A DNA stretch of 64,000 nucleotides, taken from the NCBI RefSeq assembly GCF_000971395.1, contig NZ_BBME01000015.1:124001-188000 (forward strand), in the 5' to 3' direction. The position numbers were made by a program, and so were the translations under genes. The DNA comes from Demequina iriomotensis. GTDB lineage: Bacteria; Actinomycetota; Actinomycetes; Actinomycetales; Demequinaceae. Shown here in pieces: positions 37,694 to 46,657 of this stretch. Position 1 is the stretch's first letter. Each line of letters starts with the position of its first letter. The notes beneath the pieces were generated by a model. The model did no database searches and had not been told where the DNA came from. It was given only the letters and a program-made list of their open reading frames with translations.

Positions 37694-38815
37694 TCACCCC
37701 CACGGCTGGTCCGCGACGACCACGTCGGCGCGCGTGCGCGCGGACTCCACGATCGCGAGGCCCAACGCGTGATCCCACAGGCCCTGCGCGAGCGGGTACG
37801 GCTCCGGCCCCTCGCCGCGCGCCCAGCGCCCCGTGTCGAGCAGGATCTGCGCCACCGCCAGGTCGTCCTCCGACATGCGGGACGCGTGCCACGCGTTGCG
37901 GTAGACCACCTCCCCGTCGAACGAGCTGTGCCACAGCGCGTTGCCCTCGAAGTTGAGGTCGTGGCCGGTGCGGCGGTGCTCGAGACGCGAGCCCACGGGC
38001 CCGTCCGGGGTGAGGCGCAGCACCGCGTCGTCCGCGATCTCGCCGTGCGAGCCGCGGATGACGATGCGCCGGTGCAGGTAGGGGTTCCACCACTGGTTGT
38101 CGACGAAGTCGTACAGGCCCATGCGCCCGTCGCCGAAGTCGAGCGTCGCGATGGTGGTGGTGCGCGGCTCGGGCTCGCCGGAGCCGGTCCAGCCGGCGGG
38201 GGTGAGGGGGTCGACCATCGGCGCGGTGAACGTGCGCGCGGTCACGGTGGCCCCGGTGACGCGGGACGCGTCGCCCGCCCCGAGCATCGTCCGCATGAGC
38301 GAGACCGCGTGATAGAGGTGCGTCGACGACAGCTCGACGGTGTGCGGCGCGCCGATGACGCCGCGCTCGAGCAGCGCGATGCGCGCAGCATGGCCGGGCA
38401 TGCGGGTGTACTGCTCGGCGACCTGCACCAGTCCGCTCGCGCCGACGGCGTCCCACAGCGCGCGCAGACCGTCGAGGTCCGGTGCCGGCGGGGTCTCCGC
38501 GAGCACGGGCACGCCCGCGGCGACCACGTCGCGGATCACGCCGGGGCTCGCCTCCCACGGGACGGCGGCGACCACGAAGTCGGGGCGGAGGCTCAGCGCG
38601 TGGTCGAGACCGTCGACGGCCAGGCGATCGTCCAGGTGCGCGGTGTGCGGCGAGGCGTCCACGCGGGCCTCGCGCACGGCGTCGCGCGCGCGGGACGGCG
38701 TGCGTCCCACGACGGCGACGGGCTCGAGCGCCTCGGGCGCCATCGCGGCGAGGCGCAGCATGAACCGGGTGCGCCAGCCCGTGCCGACCACCGCGAAGCG
38801 GACGGGCGCGCTCAT
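37694..38815 (-). CDS. Gfo/Idh/MocA family oxidoreductase
   Basis: 373 residues. N-terminal Rossmann RFAVVGTGWRTRFMLRLA, PDFVVAAVPWEASPGVIRDVVAAGVPVLAETPPA (the EKP-type site here is ETPP, so the usual Lys is replaced), then the C-terminal beta domain. NAD(P)-dependent sugar or polyol dehydrogenase-like. ATG 38815 overlaps the FAD oxidase stop by ATGA. With the active-site Lys missing, activity may differ from typical members. Confidence 0.88.
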   Translation of the reverse strand: MSAPVRFAVVGTGWRTRFMLRLAAMAPEALEPVAVVGRTPSRARDAVREARVDASPHTAHLDDRLAVDGLDHALSLRPDFVVAAVPWEASPGVIRDVVAAGVPVLAETPPAPDLDGLRALWDAVGASGLVQVAEQYTRMPGHAARIALLERGVIGAPHTVELSSTHLYHAVSLMRTMLGAGDASRVTGATVTARTFTAPMVDPLTPAGWTGSGEPEPRTTTIATLDFGDGRMGLYDFVDNQWWNPYLHRRIVIRGSHGEIADDAVLRLTPDGPVGSRLEHRRTGHDLNFEGNALWHSSFDGEVVYRNAWHASRMSEDDLAVAQILLDTGRWARGEGPEPYPLAQGLWDHALGLAIVESARTRADVVVADQPWG

Positions 38816-41682
38816 CGCGACGCCCGGCGCTCCGCGAGGAGCTCCGCGAGGTGGCGGCCCTGCACGCCCGCGAGGTCGTCGGCCTGCGTGCGGCAGCTGA
38901 CGCCGTCGGCGAGGTAGATGCTCCCGGGAGGCGCCTCGCGCAGGGCGGGCAGCAGCGAGTTCTCGGCGACCTTGACCGACGTGTCGTAGTGGCCCTTCTC
39001 GGTGCCCCAGTTGCCGGCCAGGCCGCAGCAGCCCGCCGTCTCGGTGACGGTCGCGCCCGCACGGGCGAGAAGCTCGCGGTCGGCGGCGTAGCCGAGCACC
39101 GAGTACTGGTGGCAGTGCGGCTGGACCACCGCGGTGACGTCCTCGAGGCTCGGCGGGCGCCAGTCCTCGCGGGGCTTGGCGGGGGCGCGGCCCGTGAGGA
39201 CCTCCGCGAGCGTGTAGGTGTGCGACGCGACCGCATGCGCGCGCGGGTCCTCGGGCAGCAGCTCCGTGAGGTCGCCGCGCAGCACGCCCATGCAGCTGGG
39301 TTCGACGCCCACGATGGGCACGCCGTTGACCGCCCACGGCCCGAGCACCCCGAGCAGGTGCTCGAGGTGCTTCTTGGCGCCGTCGAGCTGCCCGGTCGAG
39401 ATCCAGGTGACGCCGCAGCACGCGTCGCCCGCGACCACCACCACGTCGAGTCCCGCGTCCTCGAGCACCTCGACCACCGCCGTGGGGATCTGCGGGTCGA
39501 GCCCGTCCGTGAAGCTGTCGGCCCACAGCACCACGAGGTTGTCGAGGCGGGTCGCGCGGTCGGGATCGGCGCGACGGGTGCGCGCGACCTCGGAACGACG
39601 GAACGGCACCGCGAACGCGGGCAGGCGCCGGCGCGTGTCCATGCCGGCGATCGACACCGCCATCCGCTGGATCGGCGCGGGGCGCAGCACCGCCGTGATG
39701 AGCCTCGGCGCGAGGCCCACCACCTTGAGCCAGCGGGGCAGCCACCCGATCGAGTAGTGCGTCACCGGACGCACCTTGTTCTTGTACGTGCGGTGGAGCA
39801 CCTCGGACTTGTAGGCGGCCATGTCGACGCCGCTGGGGCAGTCGCTGCTGCACGCCTTGCAGCTGAGGCACAGGTCCAGGCTCTCGCGCACCTCGGGCGC
39901 GGTGAGGCCGCCGATGAGCGTGCCGTTGAGCGCGTCCTGCAGCACGCGGGCGCGGCCGCGCGTCACGTCCTTCTCGTCACCCGTGGCCTGATAGCTGGGG
40001 CACATGAAGCCCGAGCCGGAGCCGATGGAGTCCGCGCGGCACTTGCCCACGCCCGTGCAGCGGTGCAGCGCCTCCGCGAGGTCGCCGTGATCGTGCTCGA
40101 GGGCGAGGCCGATGCTCGGGGTGCGCGGCGCGGCCGGGCGGCGCAGGTGCGCGTCGAGCGGGTCGGGGTCGACGATGACGCCGGGGTTGAGGACGTTCTC
40201 GGGGTCGAAGAGATGCTTGACGCCCTTGAAGAGGTCCACGGCCTCCGCGCTGTACATGGCCGAGAGCAGCTCGGAGCGGGCGCGGCCGTCGCCGTGCTCG
40301 CCGCTCAGCGAGCCGCCGTGCGAGGCGACCAGTGCCGCGGCGTCCTCCATGAAGGCGCGCAGGGGGCGGCCGTCCTCCTGCAGCGGGATCCCGAGGCGCA
40401 CGTGGATGCAACCGTCGCCGAAGTGCCCGAAGGGCTGCCCGACCACGCCGTGGCGGTCCATGAGCGCGTCGAAGTCGCGCAGGTACTGCCCCAGCCGCTC
40501 GGGCGGGACGGCGGCGTCCTCCCAGCCCGGCCAGGCCTCGTGGTTGTCGGGCGTCCGGCCCGAGAGCCCCGCGCCGTCCGCGCGGATGGCCCACAGGCGG
40601 GCGGCCTCCCTCGGGTCGTCGACGGCCCGCCAGGCGTCGGTGCCGGAGTCCGCGGCGAGCGCGGCGAGCGTGGCGCGCGCCTCCTCCTCGGTCGCGCCGC
40701 CCACCTCGACGAACAGCCAGCCCGCTCCCGCGGGGAGGTCCGGCACGGGCCCGGTCGCCCCGGCCACGCGCGCGACCAGGCGCGCGTCGAGCCCCTCGAC
40801 CGCCTGGGGCGAGTGGCGGAGCATCGGCACCACCGCATCGGCCGCCGCGGGCATGTCCGCGTAGCCGAACGCAGCGGTGAGGCGCACCGGCGGCACGTCG
40901 ACGAGCGCGACGGTCGCCTCGAGCACGGTCGCGAGGGTGCCCTCGGTGCCGACCAGGAAGCGCGCGAGGTCGCCGCCCAGCTCGGGCAGCAGGTGCTCGA
41001 GCGAGTAGCCGCTCACCTGGCGCGAGAAGCGGCCGAACTCGGTGCGGATGAGCGCGAGGTTCGCCTTCACCAGGTCCTCGAGCCCCGGCACCGCCCCGAC
41101 GCCGCCTCGCACCGCGTCGAAGCGGCGTCCCAGGCCGTCGGCCACGTCGAGCGCGACCACGTTGTCGGCCGTGCGGCCGAAGGCGACGGCGTGCGGACCG
41201 CACGCGTTGTTGCCGATCATCCCGCCGAGCGTCGCGCGGGTCGAGGTGCTCGGGTCCGGGCCGAAGCGCAGCGCGGCGCCCGCGACGCGCTTCTGCAGGT
41301 CCGAGAGGATGACGCCCGGCTGCACGCGCGCGGTGCGCGCCTCGACGTCGACGTCGAGGATGCGGTTCATGTGGCGGCTGACGTCGAGCACGATGCCCGT
41401 GCCGATCGCGTTGCCCGCCACCGAGGTGCCGCCACCGCGCATCGTCACCGGCACGCGTGCCTCGCGCGCGACCGCGAGCGCCGCGAGCACGTCGTCCGCG
41501 TCGCGCGGGTAGGCCACCACGCGCGGCGGGATCCGGTAGTTCGACGCGTCGGTGCTGTACTCGGCGCGCCGGCGCGCGCCCGTGTCGACCTCCCCCTCCA
41601 TCGCGCGCGCGAGGGAGGCCGCGAGGTCCGCGGCGTCGGCGGGGGCGAGGGACTGCGAGGCCGTCGTCGTCACGCGGGCCAT
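38812..41682 (-). CDS. FAD-linked oxidase with Fe-S domains (GlcD/Dld-like 2-hydroxyacid dehydrogenase)
   Basis: 956 residues, a fusion. The PCMH-type FAD domain has VTMRGGGTSVAGNAIGTG near residue 95 and DPSTSTRATLGGMIGNNACG; next come the FAD-oxidase C domain with GEHGDGRARSE, a 4Fe-4S segment CLSCKACSSDCP, and two CCG motifs (GDACCGV and AGCCGLAG) of the heterodisulfide-reductase type. Members oxidise D-lactate, glycolate or related 2-hydroxyacids at the membrane. ATG 41682 is chosen; 41718 is the alternative. Coupled to the Gfo/Idh gene. Confidence 0.93.
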   Translation of the reverse strand: MARVTTTASQSLAPADAADLAASLARAMEGEVDTGARRRAEYSTDASNYRIPPRVVAYPRDADDVLAALAVAREARVPVTMRGGGTSVAGNAIGTGIVLDVSRHMNRILDVDVEARTARVQPGVILSDLQKRVAGAALRFGPDPSTSTRATLGGMIGNNACGPHAVAFGRTADNVVALDVADGLGRRFDAVRGGVGAVPGLEDLVKANLALIRTEFGRFSRQVSGYSLEHLLPELGGDLARFLVGTEGTLATVLEATVALVDVPPVRLTAAFGYADMPAAADAVVPMLRHSPQAVEGLDARLVARVAGATGPVPDLPAGAGWLFVEVGGATEEEARATLAALAADSGTDAWRAVDDPREAARLWAIRADGAGLSGRTPDNHEAWPGWEDAAVPPERLGQYLRDFDALMDRHGVVGQPFGHFGDGCIHVRLGIPLQEDGRPLRAFMEDAAALVASHGGSLSGEHGDGRARSELLSAMYSAEAVDLFKGVKHLFDPENVLNPGVIVDPDPLDAHLRRPAAPRTPSIGLALEHDHGDLAEALHRCTGVGKCRADSIGSGSGFMCPSYQATGDEKDVTRGRARVLQDALNGTLIGGLTAPEVRESLDLCLSCKACSSDCPSGVDMAAYKSEVLHRTYKNKVRPVTHYSIGWLPRWLKVVGLAPRLITAVLRPAPIQRMAVSIAGMDTRRRLPAFAVPFRRSEVARTRRADPDRATRLDNLVVLWADSFTDGLDPQIPTAVVEVLEDAGLDVVVVAGDACCGVTWISTGQLDGAKKHLEHLLGVLGPWAVNGVPIVGVEPSCMGVLRGDLTELLPEDPRAHAVASHTYTLAEVLTGRAPAKPREDWRPPSLEDVTAVVQPHCHQYSVLGYAADRELLARAGATVTETAGCCGLAGNWGTEKGHYDTSVKVAENSLLPALREAPPGSIYLADGVSCRTQADDLAGVQGRHLAELLAERRASR

Positions 41683-41798
41683 TCTTCCACCCGCGCGCCG
41701 CGCTCGTGCCAGGGACATCGGGCCCGGGGCGAGCGGCGCTCACCGCGCGAACCGGGCACATCGGACGCATGATGAGAGCAGGCTCGAGGGAGGCCACC

Positions 41799-42557
41799 AT
41801 GAATCTGCTGCGCGCGTCCGCGCTCGCCGGCGCCGTCATGCTCGTCACCGCGGGGGCGGCCGTGATCGCCACCGCCCCGTCCGGCGAGCTCGCCCCCGGG
41901 GTCGACCCGCCGATGGGCGTGGTCAACGTCTCGTGCGGCACGCAGATGAACCTCGACCTCACCTACGGCACGCCGGACAACCCCGAGGACGGCTTCAACT
42001 CCTGGCTGTTCGACTGGTCCTTCGACGTCTACATCGACGGCGAGTACCTCACCACGCTCGACGACGAGGACGGGGACCTGCGCGGCTTCCACGGCGTGGT
42101 CGCCGCGGACCAGCTGCCCGACGTCAACTACACGTGGTCGGTCGACGCGCACTACGGCGAGGAGCTCTTCCCCGGCGCGTTCAGCGGCGAGGTGGTGTGC
42201 ACCGTCGAGGTGACCCCGCAGGAGCCGACGCTCACCGACCCGTGCGGCCCTGACAACGCGTCCTGGACGCTGCCCGAGCCGGGCGAGGGCTACACGTACG
42301 AGACCTCGACGGACGGCGACCTCCTCATCGTCACCGCGATCGCCGCGGACGGGTACTCGTTCGCGGACGGCGCCACCACCGTGACCTGGACGGGCACGGA
42401 CTCGGGCGTCGCGTGCGACGTGGTGGTCGAGCCCACCCCGGAGCCGACGGACGACGGCGGCACCGATGTGGGAGGCGTCGACGGCGGCGGCGGCTCCGGC
42501 GTAGCGGGGGTCGGCGGCGCGGACCCTGTGCCGGGCACGGCGGGCTACACGGGCTGA
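41799..42557 (+). CDS. secreted acidic protein ending in YTG
   Basis: 252 residues. Signal peptide (LLRASALAGAVMLVTAGAAVIA), then an acidic beta-rich region with few Lys or Arg, two Cys pairs, a repeat-like PEPGEGYTYETS block and a Gly-rich tail ending DPVPGTAGYTG with no membrane helix. GAGGGAGG precedes ATG 41799. I do not recognise the family. The ending resembles that of the 709-residue protein at 43554 (VTGVATYTG). Its last 13 bp overlap the ArsR-phosphatase gene on the other strand. Confidence 0.78.
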   Translation: MNLLRASALAGAVMLVTAGAAVIATAPSGELAPGVDPPMGVVNVSCGTQMNLDLTYGTPDNPEDGFNSWLFDWSFDVYIDGEYLTTLDDEDGDLRGFHGVVAADQLPDVNYTWSVDAHYGEELFPGAFSGEVVCTVEVTPQEPTLTDPCGPDNASWTLPEPGEGYTYETSTDGDLLIVTAIAADGYSFADGATTVTWTGTDSGVACDVVVEPTPEPTDDGGTDVGGVDGGGGSGVAGVGGADPVPGTAGYTG

Positions 42558-43210
42558 GCGAGCGTCGCCGCGAGCCGGCGCACGCGCGGCGCGAGCGCGT
42601 CGAACGCCGCCGCGAACGCGCGCGTGGTGCCCTCGGCCGCGGGGTCCGGCACGGACCAGTGGGCGTCGCCGCCGCACTCCTCGTAGGCGAGGTCGCACAC
42701 CGTGATGAGCAGGTCGCCCTCGCGTCGCACATCGTCGAGCCGCGCGGGCGCGAAGGCCGCCGGCGCAAGCCCGCGCCGGTCGAGCTCGTCGAGCGCGAGC
42801 GGGTGGATGCGCCCGGCAGGGTCGGTGCCGCCCGAGGCCACGGGGACGATGCGCTCGGCGGCGAGCATCGCGGCCGCCATCTGCGAGCGCGCGGCGTTGG
42901 CGGCGCACGCGAACACCACGCGCGCGGGCGCCGGCTGACCCTCGGGACGCGACTCCGCCTCCACGGTCGCCACCACGAGCGGGGACCACACGAGCGTGAG
43001 GTACGAGCGCCTGCCGTCGGCGTCGGAGCGGCGGCGTGCGACCACGCCCGCGCGCTCGAGCACGCGGACGTGGTGCGCGAGCAGGCTCGACGCGAGGCCG
43101 CTGCGCGAGGCGAGCTCGCCCGGGGCGAGGTCGCTCGCGGCGAGCGCGTCGACGATCGCGAGCCGATGCGCGTCCGCGAGCGCGGCGAGCATGTGGGCGC
43201 GATCGATCAT
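42545..43210 (-). CDS. ArsR-type HTH fused to LMW phosphatase/arsenate reductase domain
   Basis: 221 residues from ATG 43210; GTG 43216 would add two. Residues 1-80 are a winged helix: LADAHRLAIVDALA, then ELASRSGLASSLLAHHVRVLERAGVV. Residues 95-215 are a LMW-PTP-like domain with the loop C102-AANAA-R108-SQ and the acid in VPDPAAEG (D189). The ArsC/LMW fold and ArsR are often separate ars genes; here they are one chain. Arsenate sensing and reduction, or redox sensing, is inferred. A matching operator lies just upstream. Confidence 0.88.
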   Translation of the reverse strand: MIDRAHMLAALADAHRLAIVDALAASDLAPGELASRSGLASSLLAHHVRVLERAGVVARRRSDADGRRSYLTLVWSPLVVATVEAESRPEGQPAPARVVFACAANAARSQMAAAMLAAERIVPVASGGTDPAGRIHPLALDELDRRGLAPAAFAPARLDDVRREGDLLITVCDLAYEECGGDAHWSVPDPAAEGTTRAFAAAFDALAPRVRRLAATLAQPV

Positions 43211-43223
43211 GGACACACGTTAT

Positions 43224-43239
43224 CTCAACCCGGCTTGAG
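43224..43239. promoter_or_regulatory. candidate ArsR operator CTCAA-N6-TTGAG
   Basis: A perfect inverted repeat about 14 bp upstream of the ArsR-phosphatase start. TCAA-N6-TTGA matches the core of known ArsR-type sites, so autoregulation is likely. Confidence 0.6.
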
Positions 43240-43490
43240 GTACCGCCGGGCACCCTTGCCGCGCCCTTCTCGCGCCTCTCGCCCGCCGCGATCACGCGGG
43301 GCACCAGCGACGATGCACCTGCGACACGCCGTGCCACGTTCGCGTGCGGTCGGCCGCGGCGGGGTCAGACTTGAGCCGATAACGCTCTCACTTCTGTCAC
43401 ATCCTTCACGCCCGTATATCCACGGCACATGCGTTGATGTGACGGTCGCCACACCTTTGACGGCCCCGAGGCCCGGCCCGAGCATGGGGG

Positions 43491-43543
43491 CGACCTGGAG
43501 GACCACCGACATCGCTGAGGGCGTCGGTCAGCCTCCCAGGTCG
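43491..43543 (+). promoter_or_regulatory. long leader hairpin next to the Shine-Dalgarno
   Basis: CGACCTGGAGG (43491-43501) pairs with CCTCCCAGGTCG (43532-43543), and inside it ACCGAC (43505-43510) pairs with GTCGGT (43523-43528). The Shine-Dalgarno GGAGG (43544-43548) follows directly and could compete for the CCTCC arm. Could modulate translation of the surface protein. Confidence 0.5.
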
Positions 43544-43553
43544 GGAGGACGAC

Positions 43554-45683
43554 ATGAAGCTGAGGGAGCTGGCTGTCGCCATGGTGGCGACGGCCTTGAT
43601 GATCATGGGGGTCGCGCCCGCCGCACAGGCGACGCAGGGCGGGACCGGCGGGGACGGCGGCACCGCGAAGGTGTGGGTCTGCAAGTACTCCGGCACCCCG
43701 TACGTGGACGAGACGCTCAAGAGCGGCAAGAACCCCATCGCGGTGAGCGCCTCGGCGACCACCGGGACGTGGTTCAAGGACCGCCACGGGCAGTCCTACG
43801 TGCTCGACCAGGTGACGTGGCGCACCACCGCGCGCGACGGCAGCTACAGCGGCGGCGCGACCTGCCCGACCGGGCGCACGTTCGACTGGGACTGGACCTA
43901 CGACGCGCCCACGTGCGCCGCTCTCACGGTCGAGTACCCCGCGACGCTGCCGTCCGGTCAGGCCAAGGACGTCAACGTCACCATCAAGAACACCGCGACC
44001 GGCGCGACGAAGACGCTGAACTTCCACAAGGGCTACGGCACGTGGTCGGGCACGCAGACGTTCACGTTCGCCTCCCACCCGCAGTGGCCGGGCTGGTCGC
44101 AGTACGCGGTGACCTGGATCCAGGTCGCCGGCACCAACCACCACTGGCAGGGCTCGGTGTCGTGCGGCGAGCGCGAGAAGCCGGCGAAGCCTGAGCCCCG
44201 GGTGACCACCGGCAGCTGGGAGATCTCCGACTACCTGTGCGGCACGTCCACCGTGAAGAAGACGCGGACCGTCACCACCACGGACTGGACCTGGGACGCG
44301 ACGGCGTGGGAGTGGAAGCCCGCCACCGCATCCTCCACCTCCACCGAGACCAAGACGCGCGCCATGACCGCCGAGGAGAAGGCCGAGCACTGCGGCACGA
44401 CCGAGATCGACGTGTGCTCGAACATCGACGGCATCCAGACGTCCGCGCCGTCCGGGTGGACGGCCAACAGCGACGGCACCTGCTCGAAGTGCAAGCCGCC
44501 GAAGGTCGATGTCTGCACCAACCTCCCCGGCGACCAGACCACCGTGCCCGAGGGCATGGAGGTCGACGAGAAGGGCCGCTGCACCACGCCGCCGCCCGTG
44601 GACGTCTGCGCCAACATCGAGGGCGACCAGGCCGAGGTGCCCGAGGGCATGGAGGTCGACGACGAGGGCACGTGCGCCCCGCCGCCCACCGACCTCTGCC
44701 TCAACGTCGACGGCGTCCAGGCCGAGCTGCCCGCGGGCGTCGAGGTCGACGAGCACGGCGACTGCGCGATGGAGGCGACCACGGCCTACGGCGACTGGAA
44801 CGGCGCGCCCGTGTGCGGCGTGAGCTCGTACACCAAGTGGCGCACCGGCACGCTCACCACGTACGCCCCGGCCCTGGTCGACGGCGTGTGGGAGTGGGTG
44901 GTCGACACGGTCGAGGACCTGGGCACCTTCTACATGAAGGTGGACCTCGAGGAGGTCGTCCCCTGCGAGGACGCGGCAGCCTCCATCGACGTGACGCCCG
45001 CGAGGTGCGACGCCCCCGGGGCGCTCGGCGCCGTGACCGCGGAGCACGCGACCGCGCAGGAGGAGCCGGCGACCACGCCCGGCACCCACACGGTGACCTT
45101 CGTGGCGGCCGCGGGACACGCCTTCGCCGGCGGTGCCAGCGAGCTGGCGGTCGAGTACACGATCGAGGACCAGCTCACCGACGGCTGCGCCGGCGAGCCG
45201 CAGGAGCCGTCGATCGACGGCACGCTCCTGGGCGAGCAGTGCACCGCCGACGCGCCGTACCTCACGTACGACATCGTGCTCGACGACCCGGACGGGCTGT
45301 CGACCGACGACGGCACGGCGACCATCCGGTTCGTCCACCCGACCGACGCGGCCCTCGACTGGACCACCACGGTGGACATCGGCTCGGGCCGGATCCTGTG
45401 GCCGGGCGCCGACGTCGACGAGGACGGCGTCGCGATCGCCTGGCCCAGCTGGGAGTACAACGCGGCCACCGAGGAGTGGGAGCCCGTCGGCGACGGCAAC
45501 TACGGCTGGACCCGCGAGCCCGACACCCAGGTGATCATCGAGGTCAACCCGACCAAGGAGTTCACGGTCACGTACCCGCCGGCCACGCCCGAGTGCAACT
45601 CGGAGCCGCCCACGGACATCGTGGTCGTCCTGGACGCCCCGCCCGCGACCGCGGTCACCGGCGTGGCCACGTACACCGGCTGA
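43554..45683 (+). CDS. large secreted repeat surface protein, no membrane anchor
   Basis: 709 residues. Signal peptide ending AAQA, an N-terminal domain starting KVWVCKYSGTPYVDE, then four Cys-rich units beginning DVC or DLC near residues 285, 319, 349 and 379 (about 30 residues each: a DVC start, a GDQ middle, a PEGMEVD end). Further beta domains follow. Relatives in actinobacteria usually end in an LPxTG anchor; this one ends PATAVTGVATYTG with no helix. GGGAGG precedes ATG. Role in adhesion or structure is inferred. Confidence 0.85.
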   Translation: MKLRELAVAMVATALMIMGVAPAAQATQGGTGGDGGTAKVWVCKYSGTPYVDETLKSGKNPIAVSASATTGTWFKDRHGQSYVLDQVTWRTTARDGSYSGGATCPTGRTFDWDWTYDAPTCAALTVEYPATLPSGQAKDVNVTIKNTATGATKTLNFHKGYGTWSGTQTFTFASHPQWPGWSQYAVTWIQVAGTNHHWQGSVSCGEREKPAKPEPRVTTGSWEISDYLCGTSTVKKTRTVTTTDWTWDATAWEWKPATASSTSTETKTRAMTAEEKAEHCGTTEIDVCSNIDGIQTSAPSGWTANSDGTCSKCKPPKVDVCTNLPGDQTTVPEGMEVDEKGRCTTPPPVDVCANIEGDQAEVPEGMEVDDEGTCAPPPTDLCLNVDGVQAELPAGVEVDEHGDCAMEATTAYGDWNGAPVCGVSSYTKWRTGTLTTYAPALVDGVWEWVVDTVEDLGTFYMKVDLEEVVPCEDAAASIDVTPARCDAPGALGAVTAEHATAQEEPATTPGTHTVTFVAAAGHAFAGGASELAVEYTIEDQLTDGCAGEPQEPSIDGTLLGEQCTADAPYLTYDIVLDDPDGLSTDDGTATIRFVHPTDAALDWTTTVDIGSGRILWPGADVDEDGVAIAWPSWEYNAATEEWEPVGDGNYGWTREPDTQVIIEVNPTKEFTVTYPPATPECNSEPPTDIVVVLDAPPATAVTGVATYTG

Positions 45684-45707
45684 TCCCCGGTGTGCCCGCC
45701 CGGGGGC

Positions 45708-45730
45708 ACGGACCTACCTCAGCGGTCCGT
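45708..45730. terminator. bidirectional terminator hairpin
   Basis: ACGGACC (45708-45714) and GGTCCGT (45724-45730) form a 7-bp stem with a 9-nt loop, followed by TCCCCC, between the convergent 45683 and 45755 stops. A second small hairpin GTGCCC/GGGCAC lies just before it (about 45692-45709). Confidence 0.7.
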
Positions 45731-45754
45731 TCCCCCGGGCTTCGCCGTTCCCGG

Positions 45755-46558
45755 TCAGCCCTCGATGTACACCGGCGTGCCGAGCGGGATGCCGATGTCC
45801 TCGACCAGCTCCGTGATCACGTCGTTGGGCAGACGGATGCAGCCGTGGGAGACGGCCTCGCCGATCGAGCCCGGGTCGTCCGTGCCATGGATGCCGATGA
45901 CCGCGTCGCCGCCGGCGAACTCGTCGAGCACCGGCGAGAAGCCCGACAGCCCGTAGGCGTAGGGGCCGTAGGCGCCGTCCGGGTCCGGCGGCTGCAGCAG
46001 CTCGCGCACGTAGTAGACGCCGCCTGGGGTCGGGAGTTCGTCCGTGCCGAGTCCGATCTCGGTCGCGAGCACCACGTCGTCGCCGTTCCAGACCGTCAGC
46101 TCGAAGTCCGCGAGGGAGACGTCGACGCGGAAGTCGGTGGCGCTCAGCACCACGTCGTCGGCGGAGATCCAGCCGGTGGTGCCGTTCGGCCTCACGGGGA
46201 GATAGACCTCGACCCATGACCCCTGGATCTGGTCGACCAGGAACACCAGCGGCGTCTGGTCGGGGACGGTGAGCACGTCCGCGGCCGCGATCTCCACCTG
46301 CTCGGCGCCACCGGGCTCGGTGAGGACCGTGACCTCGGCGGCCTTCGCGCGCGCGATGTAGGCCGTGGTGGGCTCGCCGGCGACCACCGAGGTGCCGGGG
46401 CTCGGCGCGGCGGCGGCGGACGCGTCCGCCGTCACGGCGGGCACCGACGCGGTGGTGGACGATGCGCCCGGAGACGGCGCCTCCTGCGCGGCGGGGGTGC
46501 ACCCCGCCAGGACGGCCGCCCCTGCGGCGATGGACGACAGCACGACGATGCGACGCAT
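45755..46558 (-). CDS. L,D-transpeptidase lipoprotein (YkuD domain)
   Basis: 267 residues. Lipobox LAGC with Cys20, a Ser/Ala/Thr linker, an SH3-like segment, then a YkuD domain whose catalytic motif HGTDD...SHGCIRLPN has the nucleophile near C240. It would cross-link peptidoglycan or attach proteins outside the membrane. ATG 46558 follows GGGAGG. The frame opens at 46591 but that start lacks a Shine-Dalgarno. Confidence 0.92.
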   Translation of the reverse strand: MRRIVVLSSIAAGAAVLAGCTPAAQEAPSPGASSTTASVPAVTADASAAAAPSPGTSVVAGEPTTAYIARAKAAEVTVLTEPGGAEQVEIAAADVLTVPDQTPLVFLVDQIQGSWVEVYLPVRPNGTTGWISADDVVLSATDFRVDVSLADFELTVWNGDDVVLATEIGLGTDELPTPGGVYYVRELLQPPDPDGAYGPYAYGLSGFSPVLDEFAGGDAVIGIHGTDDPGSIGEAVSHGCIRLPNDVITELVEDIGIPLGTPVYIEG

Positions 46559-46601
46559 CGGACCTCCCTCAGACCCTCGGCGCCCCCACACTACGGGGCG
46601 A

Positions 46602-46635
46602 CCGCCCGGCCTGGGTAGGTTCCCAGGCCGGGCGG
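46602..46635 (-). terminator. strong hairpin 3' of the sugar symporter
   Basis: CCGCCCGGCCTGGG and its exact complement flank a 6-nt loop: a 14-bp perfect stem 22 bp past the symporter stop. No T-run. The adjacent text CCGGCGCATCGTCCC also occurs inside the repeat hairpin at 61681-61781. Confidence 0.75.
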
Positions 46636-46657
46636 CCGGCGCATCGTCCCGCGGTGG

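Larger units (their letters stand above)
43217..43553. promoter_or_regulatory. 337-bp divergent regulatory region, ArsR-phosphatase / repeat surface protein
   Basis: No gene seen. It holds the candidate ArsR operator at 43224-43239, a -10-like TATATC near 43414 with a weak upstream TTCTGT for the plus-strand gene, and a long leader hairpin at 43491-43543. Confidence 0.5.

Noticed and set aside
38851-41772. 973-codon open frame opposite the FAD/Fe-S oxidase
   Set aside because: Antisense shadow of a well-supported gene; no Shine-Dalgarno, protein is Arg/Ala/Gly-rich low complexity, typical of GC-rich noise.
44237-46219. 660-codon frame within the repeat surface protein
   Set aside because: Arg-rich out-of-frame translation of the repeat gene and continuing antisense to the transpeptidase.
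46602-46648. Fifth copy of the hairpin family
   Set aside because: Shares only CCGGCGCATCGTCCC beside a simple 14-bp hairpin; arms do not match elements A-C.
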